Shown one piece after another: positions 27,377 to 36,093 of a stretch of 55,586 bases of DNA. Position numbers and translations under genes: made by a program. The notes beneath the pieces are model-generated. The model made no database searches, was not told the DNA's origin, and was given only the letters and a program-made list of their open reading frames with translations. The stretch is from Albidovulum sp. (GTDB lineage: Bacteria; Pseudomonadota; Alphaproteobacteria; Rhodobacterales; Rhodobacteraceae). The stretch spans positions 1 to 55,586 of the forward strand of contig JAUQYB010000130.1 in assembly GCA_030837825.1 (NCBI GenBank), in the 5' to 3' direction. The stretch's first letter is position 1, and the number at the start of each line of letters is the position of its first letter.

Positions 27377-27985
27377 ATGCAGCAGCGTCTTCCCGGCTTC
27401 CTTCTCGCGGCTGCCGCCGCCCTTTCGCAGCCGGCCTGCGCCGAGACGCCGGTGAGCCGTGCCAGGGGGCTCGACCTGAACACCTCAGCGGCCACCCCGG
27501 CCGAAACCCGCGTCGCCAGCGGGTCGCGGCAGTTTCCGATCTATCTGACGGGCTACACCTGGTGGGACAACACCCCGCCGGGATCGGCGGAAATCGCCCG
27601 TCCGATCCTGCGGCAGCGCGCGGGCGGCACCGGCACCTTCACCGACCCGATCACCATCGCGGTGGGCCACAGCATCGTGAACGGCCGGCAGACGCTCGAT
27701 TACCCCGAGGGCACGCGGTTCTACCTTCCGCGGCTCAGGAAATACGCGATCGTCGAGGATGTCTGCGGCGATGGTGCGACGCCGCAGGCCGGTCCCTGCC
27801 ACACCGGGCACAACGGTCATCCCTGGCTCGACATCTGGATCGGCGGCAAGGGCGTGTCTCCGGAGGAGTCGGATTCCTGCGCTCGGCGGATCACGGCGGT
27901 CCAGTCGGCAGTCATCAATCCGCCGCGCGGCCTGCCCGTCCACGAGGGCGAGATCGCTACAAGGGGCTGCAAGGTCTTTTCCTGA
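27377..27985 (+). CDS. Secreted protein, possible double-psi beta-barrel (expansin/3D-like) fold
   Basis: 202 residues with a signal peptide ending near ACA (residue 22). The mature part has GYTWWDNTPPGSAEIARP, DPITIAVGH, LDYPEGTRFYLPRLRKYAIVEDVCGDG, and HPWLDIWIGG. This order (aromatic turn, PxGT, YxIVEDxxxDG, LDIW) resembles RlpA/3D/endoglucanase V-like barrels that act on cell wall or polysaccharide. Four cysteines after residue 130 suggest disulfides. The family is not certain, since I see no complete catalytic Asp set. The ATG at 27377 follows GAAAGGA. It is convergent with the polysaccharide synthase gene 21 bases away. Confidence 0.7.
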   Translation: MQQRLPGFLLAAAAALSQPACAETPVSRARGLDLNTSAATPAETRVASGSRQFPIYLTGYTWWDNTPPGSAEIARPILRQRAGGTGTFTDPITIAVGHSIVNGRQTLDYPEGTRFYLPRLRKYAIVEDVCGDGATPQAGPCHTGHNGHPWLDIWIGGKGVSPEESDSCARRITAVQSAVINPPRGLPVHEGEIATRGCKVFS

Positions 27986-28006
27986 CCCAGGGGCCGCAGG
28001 GGCCGC

Positions 28007-31000
28007 CTAGGGTGCAGGCTTTCCGACGCCCCCCAGGCGGATCAGCTTTCCCCAGCCGGCGATCCGGCCGGCCAGCGCATGGCCGACCGCACGGTAGACG
28101 GTGATCCAGAGAAGCTGGCGATAGAACAGCCGCTGGAACGGCACGAGCAGCAGGAGCCGGAGGCTTTCGCCGCGCTCGAACCCGAACGCCGTCAGCGCCA
28201 CGACAAGGTCGAGCGCCGGCAGGATCGCCCAGCCCGCGATCATCATGGCCGTCGCGTCTCCGCCGCCCGGCGGCTGGCCCTGGAGAAGGCCGAGCGCGCT
28301 CCGCGCCATGACGCCCGCCAGAACCGCGTCCGCAAGCGGCGCCATCAGACCCATGACGATCCCGGTCAGCCACAGGTCGGGAATCGAGAAAAGGCCGACG
28401 CCGCGCGCGGTCTTCGCCGCGCGGCGGTGCTTCCAGGCAGTCTGCGTCATGCCGAAGGTCCAGCGCAGGCGCTGCCGCATGAAGCCCGAAAGCGTCTCGG
28501 GCGCATCGGTGAACGACAGCGCGCGTTCCTCGAAGACGACCCGGTAGCCGGCCCGGAGGATCGAGACGGTGAGGTCCGCATCCTCGGTGATCGTGTCGGG
28601 CGAATAGAAGCCGACCTTGCGCACCGCCTCGGTCCGCCAGGCGCCGATCGAGCCGGGGACGACCATGATCGCGTTGAGCGATTCTGCCGCGCGGCGGTCG
28701 ATGTTCTGCGCGGTGATGTATTCGAGCGCCTGCAGCCGCGGCAGGAGCCCGCGGCGGTTCGCGACCTTGACGTTGCCGGCGACGGCGCCGACGCGCGGGT
28801 CCGCGAAATGGCCAAGCAGCGCCTTCACCGCGCCGGGATCGAGGATCGTGTCAGCGTCCACGGCGACGACCAGCGCAGTCTCGACCTCGCCATAGGCGGC
28901 ATTGAGGGCGGCCCACTTGCCGCGGTTCGCCTGACGGACCAGCCGCACCCGCGGGTCATCGCCGAAGGCGCGGGTCACCGCCGCCGCGGTGCCGTCGGTC
29001 GATCCGTCGTCGACGACGATCACGCTGAGGCCGGGATGGTCCGAGCCTAGCGCGGCCGCGATCGCGTCGGTGATCACGAGTTCCTCGTTGAAGGCCGGGA
29101 TAAGGACGGTGACGCCTTCGGCGACCGCCGGTCCGGGCAGGGTCGGCGCGCCGGCCGGATGGCGCCGCCTGAGCAGGGCAAGGGACAGGACGAAAAGCGA
29201 CCGGGCCACGCCATAGCCGACCGCGACCCAGAACACCCAGACGAGGGCGCGGCCGAGGGCGGCGACGGTGGCGAAGGACGCGCGGTCGAGCGGTGTGAGC
29301 CCGTCGGTGGCCGGCGGCATCACTTCGTCGCGGGTCAGGCCGAGAAACTCGGACAACGGCACGAACCGGTAGCCCGCGGCCCTCAGGCGGTCGATCAGCA
29401 TCGGCACCGCCGCGACCGTGGCAGAGCGGTCCCCGCCCGCGTCATGCAGGATGACGACCTGCCCGCCGTCGCCCCGCAGCTCGCCCATCACGTAGTCGGC
29501 GATCTGCCCGGCGGTCATGCCTTCCCAGTCCCGCGGCACGATGTCGGCGCCTGCCACGACATAGCCTTCCCGCTCGAACGCCGCCTGCTGCGCCGCCTCG
29601 GCCTCGGTCAGCGGCCCCTCGCTGCGTCCGTAGGGGGTGCGGAACAGGTAGGTCGTGCGCCCCGTCACGCTGGCCAGAAGGCGCTGGACCGCATTGAGCT
29701 CGAGCCGCGACCGCTGGGCGCCTGTCTCGATGTCCTCGGGATGGAAGAACGTGTGGGAGCCGACCTCGTGCCCCTCGTCGACCATCCGCCGGACGATGCC
29801 GGGGTTCGCGACCATGTTGCTGCCGATGAGGAAGAAGGTGCCAGGAGCCCCCTTCTGCTTCAGCGTATCCAGAATCCCGGTGGTGTAGCTCGGATCGGGT
29901 CCGTCATCGAAGGTCAGCGCCACGACCTTCTGGTGACGCATGCCGAATCGTTCGACCGTGGCCGGGCGCGGGATCGGATCATAGATCACGCCGGTGATGC
30001 GGCCGGTTCCGGGGTCGCTGAAAAACCGGCGGTGGCCGGTGACGGCGCCTTCGGCGACCCGGCGGAACGGGCCTTCGCCCTCGTAGCCGACGTAGTCGGG
30101 GAAGGCGACCGTCTCCAGCGCGGCGGCAGGCGGCGCCACGCCGCCGCGCTGCACCAGAAGCCAGGCACCGGGGTCTTCGAAGCCCGCAGACCAGAGCACG
30201 ACACCGGACACGTAGCGTCCGGCCAGGGCCAGAAGCTGGTTGTGAAGCGACGCCGCGTCGAGAAGCCAGATCTCGGTCTTGCGCCCGCCCGCGCCGGTGA
30301 AGCTGGCATGGGTGTTGAGAGCGTCCGCGTCGAGCGCCACCGTGCCGCCATGCCGCGCGGCCAGCCGCAGCGCCTCGGCGAACGAGACCGCGACCGGCGC
30401 GCTGTCGCCCTCGGTCCAGAGGTAGCCGAAGGATCCGAGTGCGAGCCGCAGCTTTTCCGGACCGACCGCGGCGAAGGCATCGTCGAGAAGCGCCTCGAAC
30501 CAGTCCTGCGGGGCAAGCGGGCCGGGGCGCGCGCCCGGCTGCGGTTCGCGAAAGGCGCGCAGGAGCACCGAGTCGACCGCCTCGACAAGGCCGGCATCGC
30601 GCCACAGCGCCCCTTCCGACTCGGCCACGATGCAGGTGCGGACGGCGTCCGGCAGGGCCGCCCGCAATTCCCGCACAAGCGCCCGCAGCCCGCCGAGATC
30701 GCCGAGGTCGAAGCGGTCGGGATAAAGGCAAAGGCCCGCGTAGACGCCATCCGCGACCTTCGATGTCAGCCCCGCGATGATCCGCGCCCGCGCTTCGGGG
30801 TGCTTCAGGACGGCATCGCCGGCGTCGGAAGGGGGCAGTTGCAGGCGCGCCACCATCTCCACCGCCAGCCCCGGCTGCGCGTGCCCGAGCGCCGTCAGCG
30901 CCTCGCCCGAGCCCGCCTCGTTCAGCCACTCCACACTCTGCGTTGCGGCATCGACCGACAGCCATTCGACGAGAACGCCGTCGAGCCCGCTGCAATGATG

Positions 31001-31351
31001 CGCGAGCGCCTCGAGCGCCCCGTCGGGCCAGACCCGGAGATAGGCCGACGTCGGCGACCGCGCCGCGCCGGAAAGCAGGTCGGTGGCGGCGATCGGCTGA
31101 CCCGTACAGGCGGGCTGGGCCACGGTGTTCGTGGCGGCCCCATGCCCGTCGTCTGAAAACGATCCGCGCCGGATCAGGTCCAGCCGCTCGCTTTCGGGAA
31201 GAATGTCGACCGAATAGACCCCGAGCGCGAAGGTCGTCAGCCAGGCCAGCAGGGCAAAGCCCGACAGCGCGATGAAGACCCCGAGGCGGCGCGCCCGGCG
31301 CTGCCGGGTGTCGAGAAACACGGGATGGCGTTTGTGCGACCGTTTCCGCAT
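28007..31351 (-). CDS. GH18-like / NodB deacetylase / GT2 synthase fusion protein
   Basis: 1114 residues in three parts. After a cytoplasmic basic N terminus and a membrane helix (23-46) comes a GH18-like region (about 80-450) with DGVLVEW at 124-130 and WSAGFEDPGAW near 387. Next is a NodB polysaccharide deacetylase (about 470-670) with TFDDGPD at 480-486, the metal histidines His533 and His537 in SHTFFH, RTPYGR at 571 and LHD at 635. After helices near 695-727 follows a processive GT2 domain with IPAFNEE (751), VDDGSTD (780), VDADT (831), TEDADL (922) and QRLRW (960-964), then membrane helices to the end. The layout suggests synthesis, export and deacetylation of a beta-linked GlcNAc-type polymer by one chain. 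The GH18 DxxDxDxE motif is degenerate. The ATG at 31351 opens the frame. Confidence 0.9.
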   Translation of the reverse strand: MRKRSHKRHPVFLDTRQRRARRLGVFIALSGFALLAWLTTFALGVYSVDILPESERLDLIRRGSFSDDGHGAATNTVAQPACTGQPIAATDLLSGAARSPTSAYLRVWPDGALEALAHHCSGLDGVLVEWLSVDAATQSVEWLNEAGSGEALTALGHAQPGLAVEMVARLQLPPSDAGDAVLKHPEARARIIAGLTSKVADGVYAGLCLYPDRFDLGDLGGLRALVRELRAALPDAVRTCIVAESEGALWRDAGLVEAVDSVLLRAFREPQPGARPGPLAPQDWFEALLDDAFAAVGPEKLRLALGSFGYLWTEGDSAPVAVSFAEALRLAARHGGTVALDADALNTHASFTGAGGRKTEIWLLDAASLHNQLLALAGRYVSGVVLWSAGFEDPGAWLLVQRGGVAPPAAALETVAFPDYVGYEGEGPFRRVAEGAVTGHRRFFSDPGTGRITGVIYDPIPRPATVERFGMRHQKVVALTFDDGPDPSYTTGILDTLKQKGAPGTFFLIGSNMVANPGIVRRMVDEGHEVGSHTFFHPEDIETGAQRSRLELNAVQRLLASVTGRTTYLFRTPYGRSEGPLTEAEAAQQAAFEREGYVVAGADIVPRDWEGMTAGQIADYVMGELRGDGGQVVILHDAGGDRSATVAAVPMLIDRLRAAGYRFVPLSEFLGLTRDEVMPPATDGLTPLDRASFATVAALGRALVWVFWVAVGYGVARSLFVLSLALLRRRHPAGAPTLPGPAVAEGVTVLIPAFNEELVITDAIAAALGSDHPGLSVIVVDDGSTDGTAAAVTRAFGDDPRVRLVRQANRGKWAALNAAYGEVETALVVAVDADTILDPGAVKALLGHFADPRVGAVAGNVKVANRRGLLPRLQALEYITAQNIDRRAAESLNAIMVVPGSIGAWRTEAVRKVGFYSPDTITEDADLTVSILRAGYRVVFEERALSFTDAPETLSGFMRQRLRWTFGMTQTAWKHRRAAKTARGVGLFSIPDLWLTGIVMGLMAPLADAVLAGVMARSALGLLQGQPPGGGDATAMMIAGWAILPALDLVVALTAFGFERGESLRLLLLVPFQRLFYRQLLWITVYRAVGHALAGRIAGWGKLIRLGGVGKPAP

Positions 31352-31527
31352 GGCGCGCCCGTCTGATCCATCCGCACGGGTGGTTCTGGCCCCCCGGGGC
31401 CCCCGGGCGTAATGCCCGCTGTGCGTCCCCGGCCTTCGCTGCTATAGGCTTCGGCCAGGATTGCGGCTCCATTATGCCGTTTGGATGGCGATGCGCCAGT
31501 GACGGCGGACAGGAACGGGAAAGGCGC
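31352..31527. promoter_or_regulatory. Divergent intergenic region between the synthase and DUF3131 genes
   Basis: 176 bases must hold both promoters. I see a small inverted repeat CGGGC-GTAAT-GCCCG at 31404-31418 and no convincing -35/-10 pair. The shared region suggests the two exopolysaccharide genes are controlled together. Confidence 0.4.
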
Positions 31528-34056
31528 ATGGCGGTGGACCGAAGAACCTTCCTCGGGCTTCTCGGGCCGGCGGTGCTGTTGCCCGGCGTGCCCTTTCCCG
31601 CCTGTGCGGACGGGGCGAGCGACGCGCTGTTCCTGATCGTTGACGGCATCGCGGCGGACACGCCGGCGGGCCTTTTCCGTGCCTTCACCGACCCCTTCCT
31701 CGCCGACGGCCTGCCCATTGCGATCATCCCGACCTTCCTCCGGGGGGCTGAGGCGACGCTGTCGCCGGTTCTTGCCGGCGAGGTGGGGCGCCTCTTCGCG
31801 GCGGCGCCGCACCTGGCCGAGCCGGTGCTGTCCCTGCCCGGCCTGGGCGGCCTGTCGCGCTATTTCCAGAGGCGCGCGGCAAGCGACGCGCTGGAGTGGA
31901 TGCGGACGCTCATCGGTGCCACCCCCGCGGCGGTGCCGCCGCCTGTGACCGTGGCAACGGACGCCGCCCCTTCGGCCAATCTCGACGTGCTCCGCTGCCT
32001 CGGCATCCGGAGTGTCCTGACGCTCACGGCGGCTGAGACGGTGACCTCCACCGGCTGCGCCGACCGCACCGTCTGCCTTCGCGGCAGCAGACGGCTGAGC
32101 CTGGCCGACACGGCCGATCCCGCCCGCTGGCTCGAAGATGCGCTGGAGGGGCCGGGGTGGCGGCAGATCGTCCTGTCCCTCGCCGGCATCGAGCGCCTGG
32201 CGGCCGAGGACGTTCACCTGCGCGCCCGCCAGGTCTGCGACGCGGTCGGGCGCGAGATCGGGTCCGGCCGTCGCTTCGCCGCGCTGCCGCGCGACCATGC
32301 GCGCTGGTTCGGAGACGACCAGATGCGCTTCGTTGCGGTCCGCCTGCGGCCCGGCACCGCTGCGTCTGCCGCGTCGATGGCGAGGTTCAGGGCGGACATC
32401 GAGGCGCTTGGCATTCCGGTCACCGACACGGTGCGGCCCGAGGACGAGACATGGGCCGAAGGTCTTTGTGCGGCGCCCGTCCTCCCGTGGGCGGGCGGTG
32501 CCGGGGCCTGGGGGTTCCCGCGGCCGCAGGGCCTGCGCTGCATTGCCGCCGACGCGGGGGCGGCGACGCTTCCGGCAGGGCTCGGGCAGTCGATCGACCT
32601 TCTGCTGATGCCGGGCGCCGATCCGGCGTTCGACGGGCGGGGCCTGTTCCTTCGGGGTGAGACGGGGGGCGCCGGGATCGCCGCGTTGCGGTGGGAATCG
32701 CGGCTGATGCGCGACGCGGTGATCTCGCTCGGCCCGGAGGACTGCGCCTCGGATGTCGCGCGGGGCGCGAATCTCGCCGCGCTGCGCCGGCTGCGGGAGG
32801 ATACCGGAACGAGGTTCCTCGACATTCCGGCGTTCCACGCCGCGACGGTGACGCCGGACCCGGTCTTCGACCTTCTCCATGACGCCCGCCGCGACCCGGC
32901 AGACGCAGCGGACCCGGACGCGCTTTCGACCGCTGAGCTCATGAACGACGCCCGCCAGGCATGGACCTTCTTCGAACGGTTCTCGGTCGCCGCGACCGGC
33001 CTTTGCATCGACACCGCCGATGTGCGGGACGGCGAGGAATGGCTGCAGCGGGAAATGACCATGTGGGACATCGGCAGCCTCGTCGCGGCGGTGATGGCGG
33101 CGCATGACCTCGACCTGATCGGCGACAGCGCCTTCGTCGCGCGCTGCGCGCGCATCGTCGAGGCGCTGCCGGTCGCGCGGATCGGCGGCCTTCGGCTTCC
33201 GGCCGAGGTGATCTCGCCCGATAGCGGCGCCGCGCTTTCGGGCGATTTCAACGCCTGCGATACCGGCCGGCTGCTGAGCGTGCTCGGCGACCTCGACCGG
33301 CACCCGCTGACCCGGGGGATCGCGGAGCCGAAGATCGCCGGCTGGGACCTTGCCGGCGTGGTCATCGGCGGCCATGTCCATTCGGTCGTGAACGGCAGGT
33401 TCGTCGACCGGTTCCGGTCGCATTGCGCCCACTACACCGCCCGCGCCTTCCGCGGCCGCGGCATCGACGCCGCGTCGCCCTACGAGGTGATGGGCGAGGG
33501 GCCGCAAACCGACCGGGACATGCGCCTTCTCGAGGCGCTCGCCGGGCTCGACCCGCTTGGTGCCGAACCCCTGCTGCTGGAGGCGGTCGAGATGGGGCTG
33601 TCGGAGCCGACGGCGCTTCTGGCGGAGGTGCTTTCCTTCGCCCAGCGGCGGGACCACGAGAGAACCGGAACGCTCTACTGCGTCTCCGAGGCGCCGATCA
33701 ACCGGGCGCCCTGGTTTTCCTATCAGGGCCTGAACGTCGCCTCGGCCACGGAGCGGTGGGTGGTGAACGCGGCCTCGGCCGATCCCCGCTTCAACACGCC
33801 CTCGTTTCGGGAGGAGACGCTTCTCGTCAACACCAAGGCGGCATATCTCTGGGCCGCGGCGCGGCCCGGCGCCTATGCCACGATGCTGGTGCGCCACGTG
33901 CGGGATCGCGCGCGGCTGGACGGCATGGGCTTTTCGCCCGGTGTCTTCGTGGCCACGGGGCAGGGAATGCCCGGCTATGCGGATGTCAACACCAACGGCA
34001 TCATGCTGGCGGCGATCGCCTTCATCCTGCGCGGCCGCCGGCTGCGCCAGGGGTGA
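31528..34056 (+). CDS. Exported DUF3131 protein with an unassigned N-terminal half
   Basis: 842 residues. The N terminus AVDRRTFLGLLGPAVLLPGVPFPACA is Tat-like, so it is probably periplasmic. Residues about 472-842 match the DUF3131 pattern: AWTFFERFSVAATGLCID, MWDIGSLVAAVMAAHDLDLI (512-531), and a C-terminal NTKAAYLWAAARPG and GYADVNTNGIMLAAIAF. DUF3131 proteins resemble alpha/alpha-barrel glycoside hydrolases and are linked to exopolysaccharide loci. Residues 30-470 look like an alternating beta/alpha barrel (DALFLIVDGIAADT, FVAVRLRPGTAASAASMARF), possibly a decayed deacetylase or hydrolase; I do not recognise it. It is divergent from the fusion synthase. The ATG at 31528 follows GGGAAAGG. 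Confidence 0.82.
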   Translation: MAVDRRTFLGLLGPAVLLPGVPFPACADGASDALFLIVDGIAADTPAGLFRAFTDPFLADGLPIAIIPTFLRGAEATLSPVLAGEVGRLFAAAPHLAEPVLSLPGLGGLSRYFQRRAASDALEWMRTLIGATPAAVPPPVTVATDAAPSANLDVLRCLGIRSVLTLTAAETVTSTGCADRTVCLRGSRRLSLADTADPARWLEDALEGPGWRQIVLSLAGIERLAAEDVHLRARQVCDAVGREIGSGRRFAALPRDHARWFGDDQMRFVAVRLRPGTAASAASMARFRADIEALGIPVTDTVRPEDETWAEGLCAAPVLPWAGGAGAWGFPRPQGLRCIAADAGAATLPAGLGQSIDLLLMPGADPAFDGRGLFLRGETGGAGIAALRWESRLMRDAVISLGPEDCASDVARGANLAALRRLREDTGTRFLDIPAFHAATVTPDPVFDLLHDARRDPADAADPDALSTAELMNDARQAWTFFERFSVAATGLCIDTADVRDGEEWLQREMTMWDIGSLVAAVMAAHDLDLIGDSAFVARCARIVEALPVARIGGLRLPAEVISPDSGAALSGDFNACDTGRLLSVLGDLDRHPLTRGIAEPKIAGWDLAGVVIGGHVHSVVNGRFVDRFRSHCAHYTARAFRGRGIDAASPYEVMGEGPQTDRDMRLLEALAGLDPLGAEPLLLEAVEMGLSEPTALLAEVLSFAQRRDHERTGTLYCVSEAPINRAPWFSYQGLNVASATERWVVNAASADPRFNTPSFREETLLVNTKAAYLWAAARPGAYATMLVRHVRDRARLDGMGFSPGVFVATGQGMPGYADVNTNGIMLAAIAFILRGRRLRQG

Positions 34057-34080
34057 CCCGCCGGGGCGATGCCCGGCACC

Positions 34081-34869
34081 TCAGGTCCGCGCCAGCGTGG
34101 CGATGAACCGGGCGAAAAGCTCGCCCTGCGAGGAAATGCCGAGCTTGGCGTAGATGTTGCGCCGGTGAATGCGCACCGTTCCCGGCGAGATGCCGAGCAC
34201 CCGGCCGAGCGCTTCGGCCGAATGGCCCTTGAGCGTATATTCCGCCACCTCCCGTTCGCGCTCCGTAAGCTGGCCCGCGCCGAAGCGCTGGAAGCTCAGC
34301 TCGATCTCGTCCCTCGAGCCGTGTCCACCCGCCTCCACCGGCCGGTCGAAGGTTTCGGCGAGCGTGCGCCACTGGCGCGCGACGGCCGCGTCGACCACCG
34401 GCGCGGCCTGCGCCAGCGCCGCGAATTCGCGCGATGAGAAGGGTTTCTTCGCGCGCATGAGCGAGACGATCACCATCGTGCCGCGGCCGGTGTCGACGAA
34501 AAAGCCGATCTCCTCGGCCAGCCCGGTCTGGATGTAGTAGCTGCGGAAATATTCGCCCTGGTAGAACCGGTCAGGCGCCAGGTCGCGCATCCGGTAGAGC
34601 GCGGGCGCCACCGGCTTGGTCGCCGCCAGGCAGAACGGGTCGAGCAGGTAGGGCCCCGCCTGGTAGTCGGTCACGAAGACCGCGCGCTGTCGGGCGGGGA
34701 AATCGTCGACAAGGTCGATCGGCTGGGCGGTTCCGCGGTAACCGAAGATCACCGTGAAGTCGTAAGGTGTTATCGTGCGCAGGAAAGCCGCGAGTCGGAT
34801 CGGGAACTCGTCGGTTCCTTCGGCGGCGATCAGCGCGCCAATCGCGGAAAACAGGGGGGCGTCTGTCAT
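34081..34869 (-). CDS. LuxR-family transcriptional regulator
   Basis: 262 residues. The C-terminal helix-turn-helix (about 196-258) reads LTEREREVAEYTLKGHSAEALGRVLG with a recognition helix SPGTVRIHRRNIYAKLG. The N-terminal 180 residues are a sensor domain of GAF-like or autoinducer-like size, but I do not see the usual acyl-homoserine-lactone Trp/Tyr/Asp set, so a different ligand is likely. Similar regulators are found beside amine or opine transporters in Rhodobacterales. It is divergent from a polyamine-type ABC operon, its probable target. The longer frame to 35028 runs into the promoter region and is rejected. Confidence 0.88.
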   Translation of the reverse strand: MTDAPLFSAIGALIAAEGTDEFPIRLAAFLRTITPYDFTVIFGYRGTAQPIDLVDDFPARQRAVFVTDYQAGPYLLDPFCLAATKPVAPALYRMRDLAPDRFYQGEYFRSYYIQTGLAEEIGFFVDTGRGTMVIVSLMRAKKPFSSREFAALAQAAPVVDAAVARQWRTLAETFDRPVEAGGHGSRDEIELSFQRFGAGQLTEREREVAEYTLKGHSAEALGRVLGISPGTVRIHRRNIYAKLGISSQGELFARFIATLART

Positions 34870-34912
34870 GAAACGCGCGTTCCTGGTCTGGAATATGCGT
34901 TTTGTGGTATAT

Positions 34913-34929
34913 ACAGGTTCCGGGCCTGT
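34913..34929. promoter_or_regulatory. Inverted repeat in the LuxR/polyamine-transporter intergenic region
   Basis: ACAGG (34913-34917) and CCTGT (34925-34929) are perfect inverted arms around TTCCGGG, centred between the divergent start codons. It is a candidate operator for the adjacent LuxR-type regulator; the half-sites face the opposite way to a classical lux box. Confidence 0.4.
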
Positions 34930-34978
34930 TTCTACGATTTCCTGCATTGCATGGCATATGTCGCGGGGGGGGGGCAGT

Positions 34979-36073
34979 GTGACGGACGCAGTGGAAACGC
35001 CGATTGCCGAACTGCGCGGCGCCACCAAGCGTTACGGTGCGGTGGTTGCCGCGCGGGGGCTCGACCTTGCCATTCGCCGCGGCGAATTCCTGTCGTTCCT
35101 CGGCCCCTCGGGCTGCGGCAAGACCACCGCGCTGAGGATGCTCGCCGGGTTTGAGGTGCCGACCGAGGGCGACATCTTCCTCGACGGGCAGCGGGTCAAC
35201 GACCTGCCGGCGCATCGGCGCCCGGTGAACATGGTGTTCCAGCACTATGCGCTTTTCCCCCATCTGACGGTGGCCGAGAACATCTCCTACGGCCTGCGCC
35301 AGCGCCGCCCGCGCCCGCCTGCGGCCGGGATCGCGGCCGCCGTCGACCGCGCGCTCGACACGGTGCGGCTGCCGGGCTTCGGGCCGCGTCGCATCTGGGA
35401 AATGTCGGGCGGCCAGCAGCAGCGCGTGGCGCTCGCCCGCGCCATCATCAACCAGCCGAAGCTCCTCCTGCTGGACGAGCCGATGGCCGCGCTCGACAAG
35501 AAGCTCCGCCACGACATGCAGATCGAGTTGCAGACCCTGCAACGCAACCTCGGGATCACCTTCATCCTGGTCACCCACGATCAGGAAGAGGCGCTGTCGA
35601 TGTCGGACCGCATCTGCATCATGCGCGACGGGCAGATCGTGCAGGTCGGCAGCCCGCGCGACCTCTATGACCGGCCGAAGAACCGCTACGTGGCCGATTT
35701 CATCGGCAAGTCCAACTTCTTCGAGGGGCGGGTGGCGGCGGTCGAGGGCGGCACCGCGCGGCTCGAGGCGCCGGGAGGCATCACCTGGGCGGGGCCGGCG
35801 GGCGATGGCGTGGCCGCAGGTCAGGTCGCGACCGCGAGCCTCAGGCCCGAACAAATCAGCCTGACCCGGGGCGAGGGCGGCGTGCCGGTGACGGTCGTCA
35901 ACCGGATCTTCCTCGGGGAGCATACCGAATATCTGGTCCGGAACCCGGATCTGGGCCAGTTCCTCGTCCTCGCCTCGCGACAGGCGGAGGCGGGCGAGGG
36001 CAACCTCGAACCCGGGGAAACGGGAAGCGTTCGCTGGCGGGACGGCGCGGCGCGCATCCTCAACAACAACTGA
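34979..36073 (+). CDS. Polyamine-type ABC transporter, ATP-binding protein (PotA type)
   Basis: 364 residues from the GTG at 34979. Walker A GPSGCGKTT at 42-50, signature MSGGQQQR, Walker B LLLLDEP, H-loop THDQEEALSMSD, and a C-terminal TOBE region (SLRPEQISLTRGE) place it in the spermidine/putrescine family. The GTG is preferred because TDAVETPIAELRGATKRYG begins the domain and a long G run precedes it; an ATG at 34958 is the alternative. First gene of a run through the binding protein, two permeases, an SDR and a cupin. Confidence 0.92.
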   Translation: MTDAVETPIAELRGATKRYGAVVAARGLDLAIRRGEFLSFLGPSGCGKTTALRMLAGFEVPTEGDIFLDGQRVNDLPAHRRPVNMVFQHYALFPHLTVAENISYGLRQRRPRPPAAGIAAAVDRALDTVRLPGFGPRRIWEMSGGQQQRVALARAIINQPKLLLLDEPMAALDKKLRHDMQIELQTLQRNLGITFILVTHDQEEALSMSDRICIMRDGQIVQVGSPRDLYDRPKNRYVADFIGKSNFFEGRVAAVEGGTARLEAPGGITWAGPAGDGVAAGQVATASLRPEQISLTRGEGGVPVTVVNRIFLGEHTEYLVRNPDLGQFLVLASRQAEAGEGNLEPGETGSVRWRDGAARILNNN

Positions 36074-36093
36074 CACCAATCGGGAGTATCAAC

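Noticed and set aside
34870..35028. Upstream extension of the LuxR-type gene
   Set aside because: It would run through the divergent promoter region and the start of the ATPase gene.
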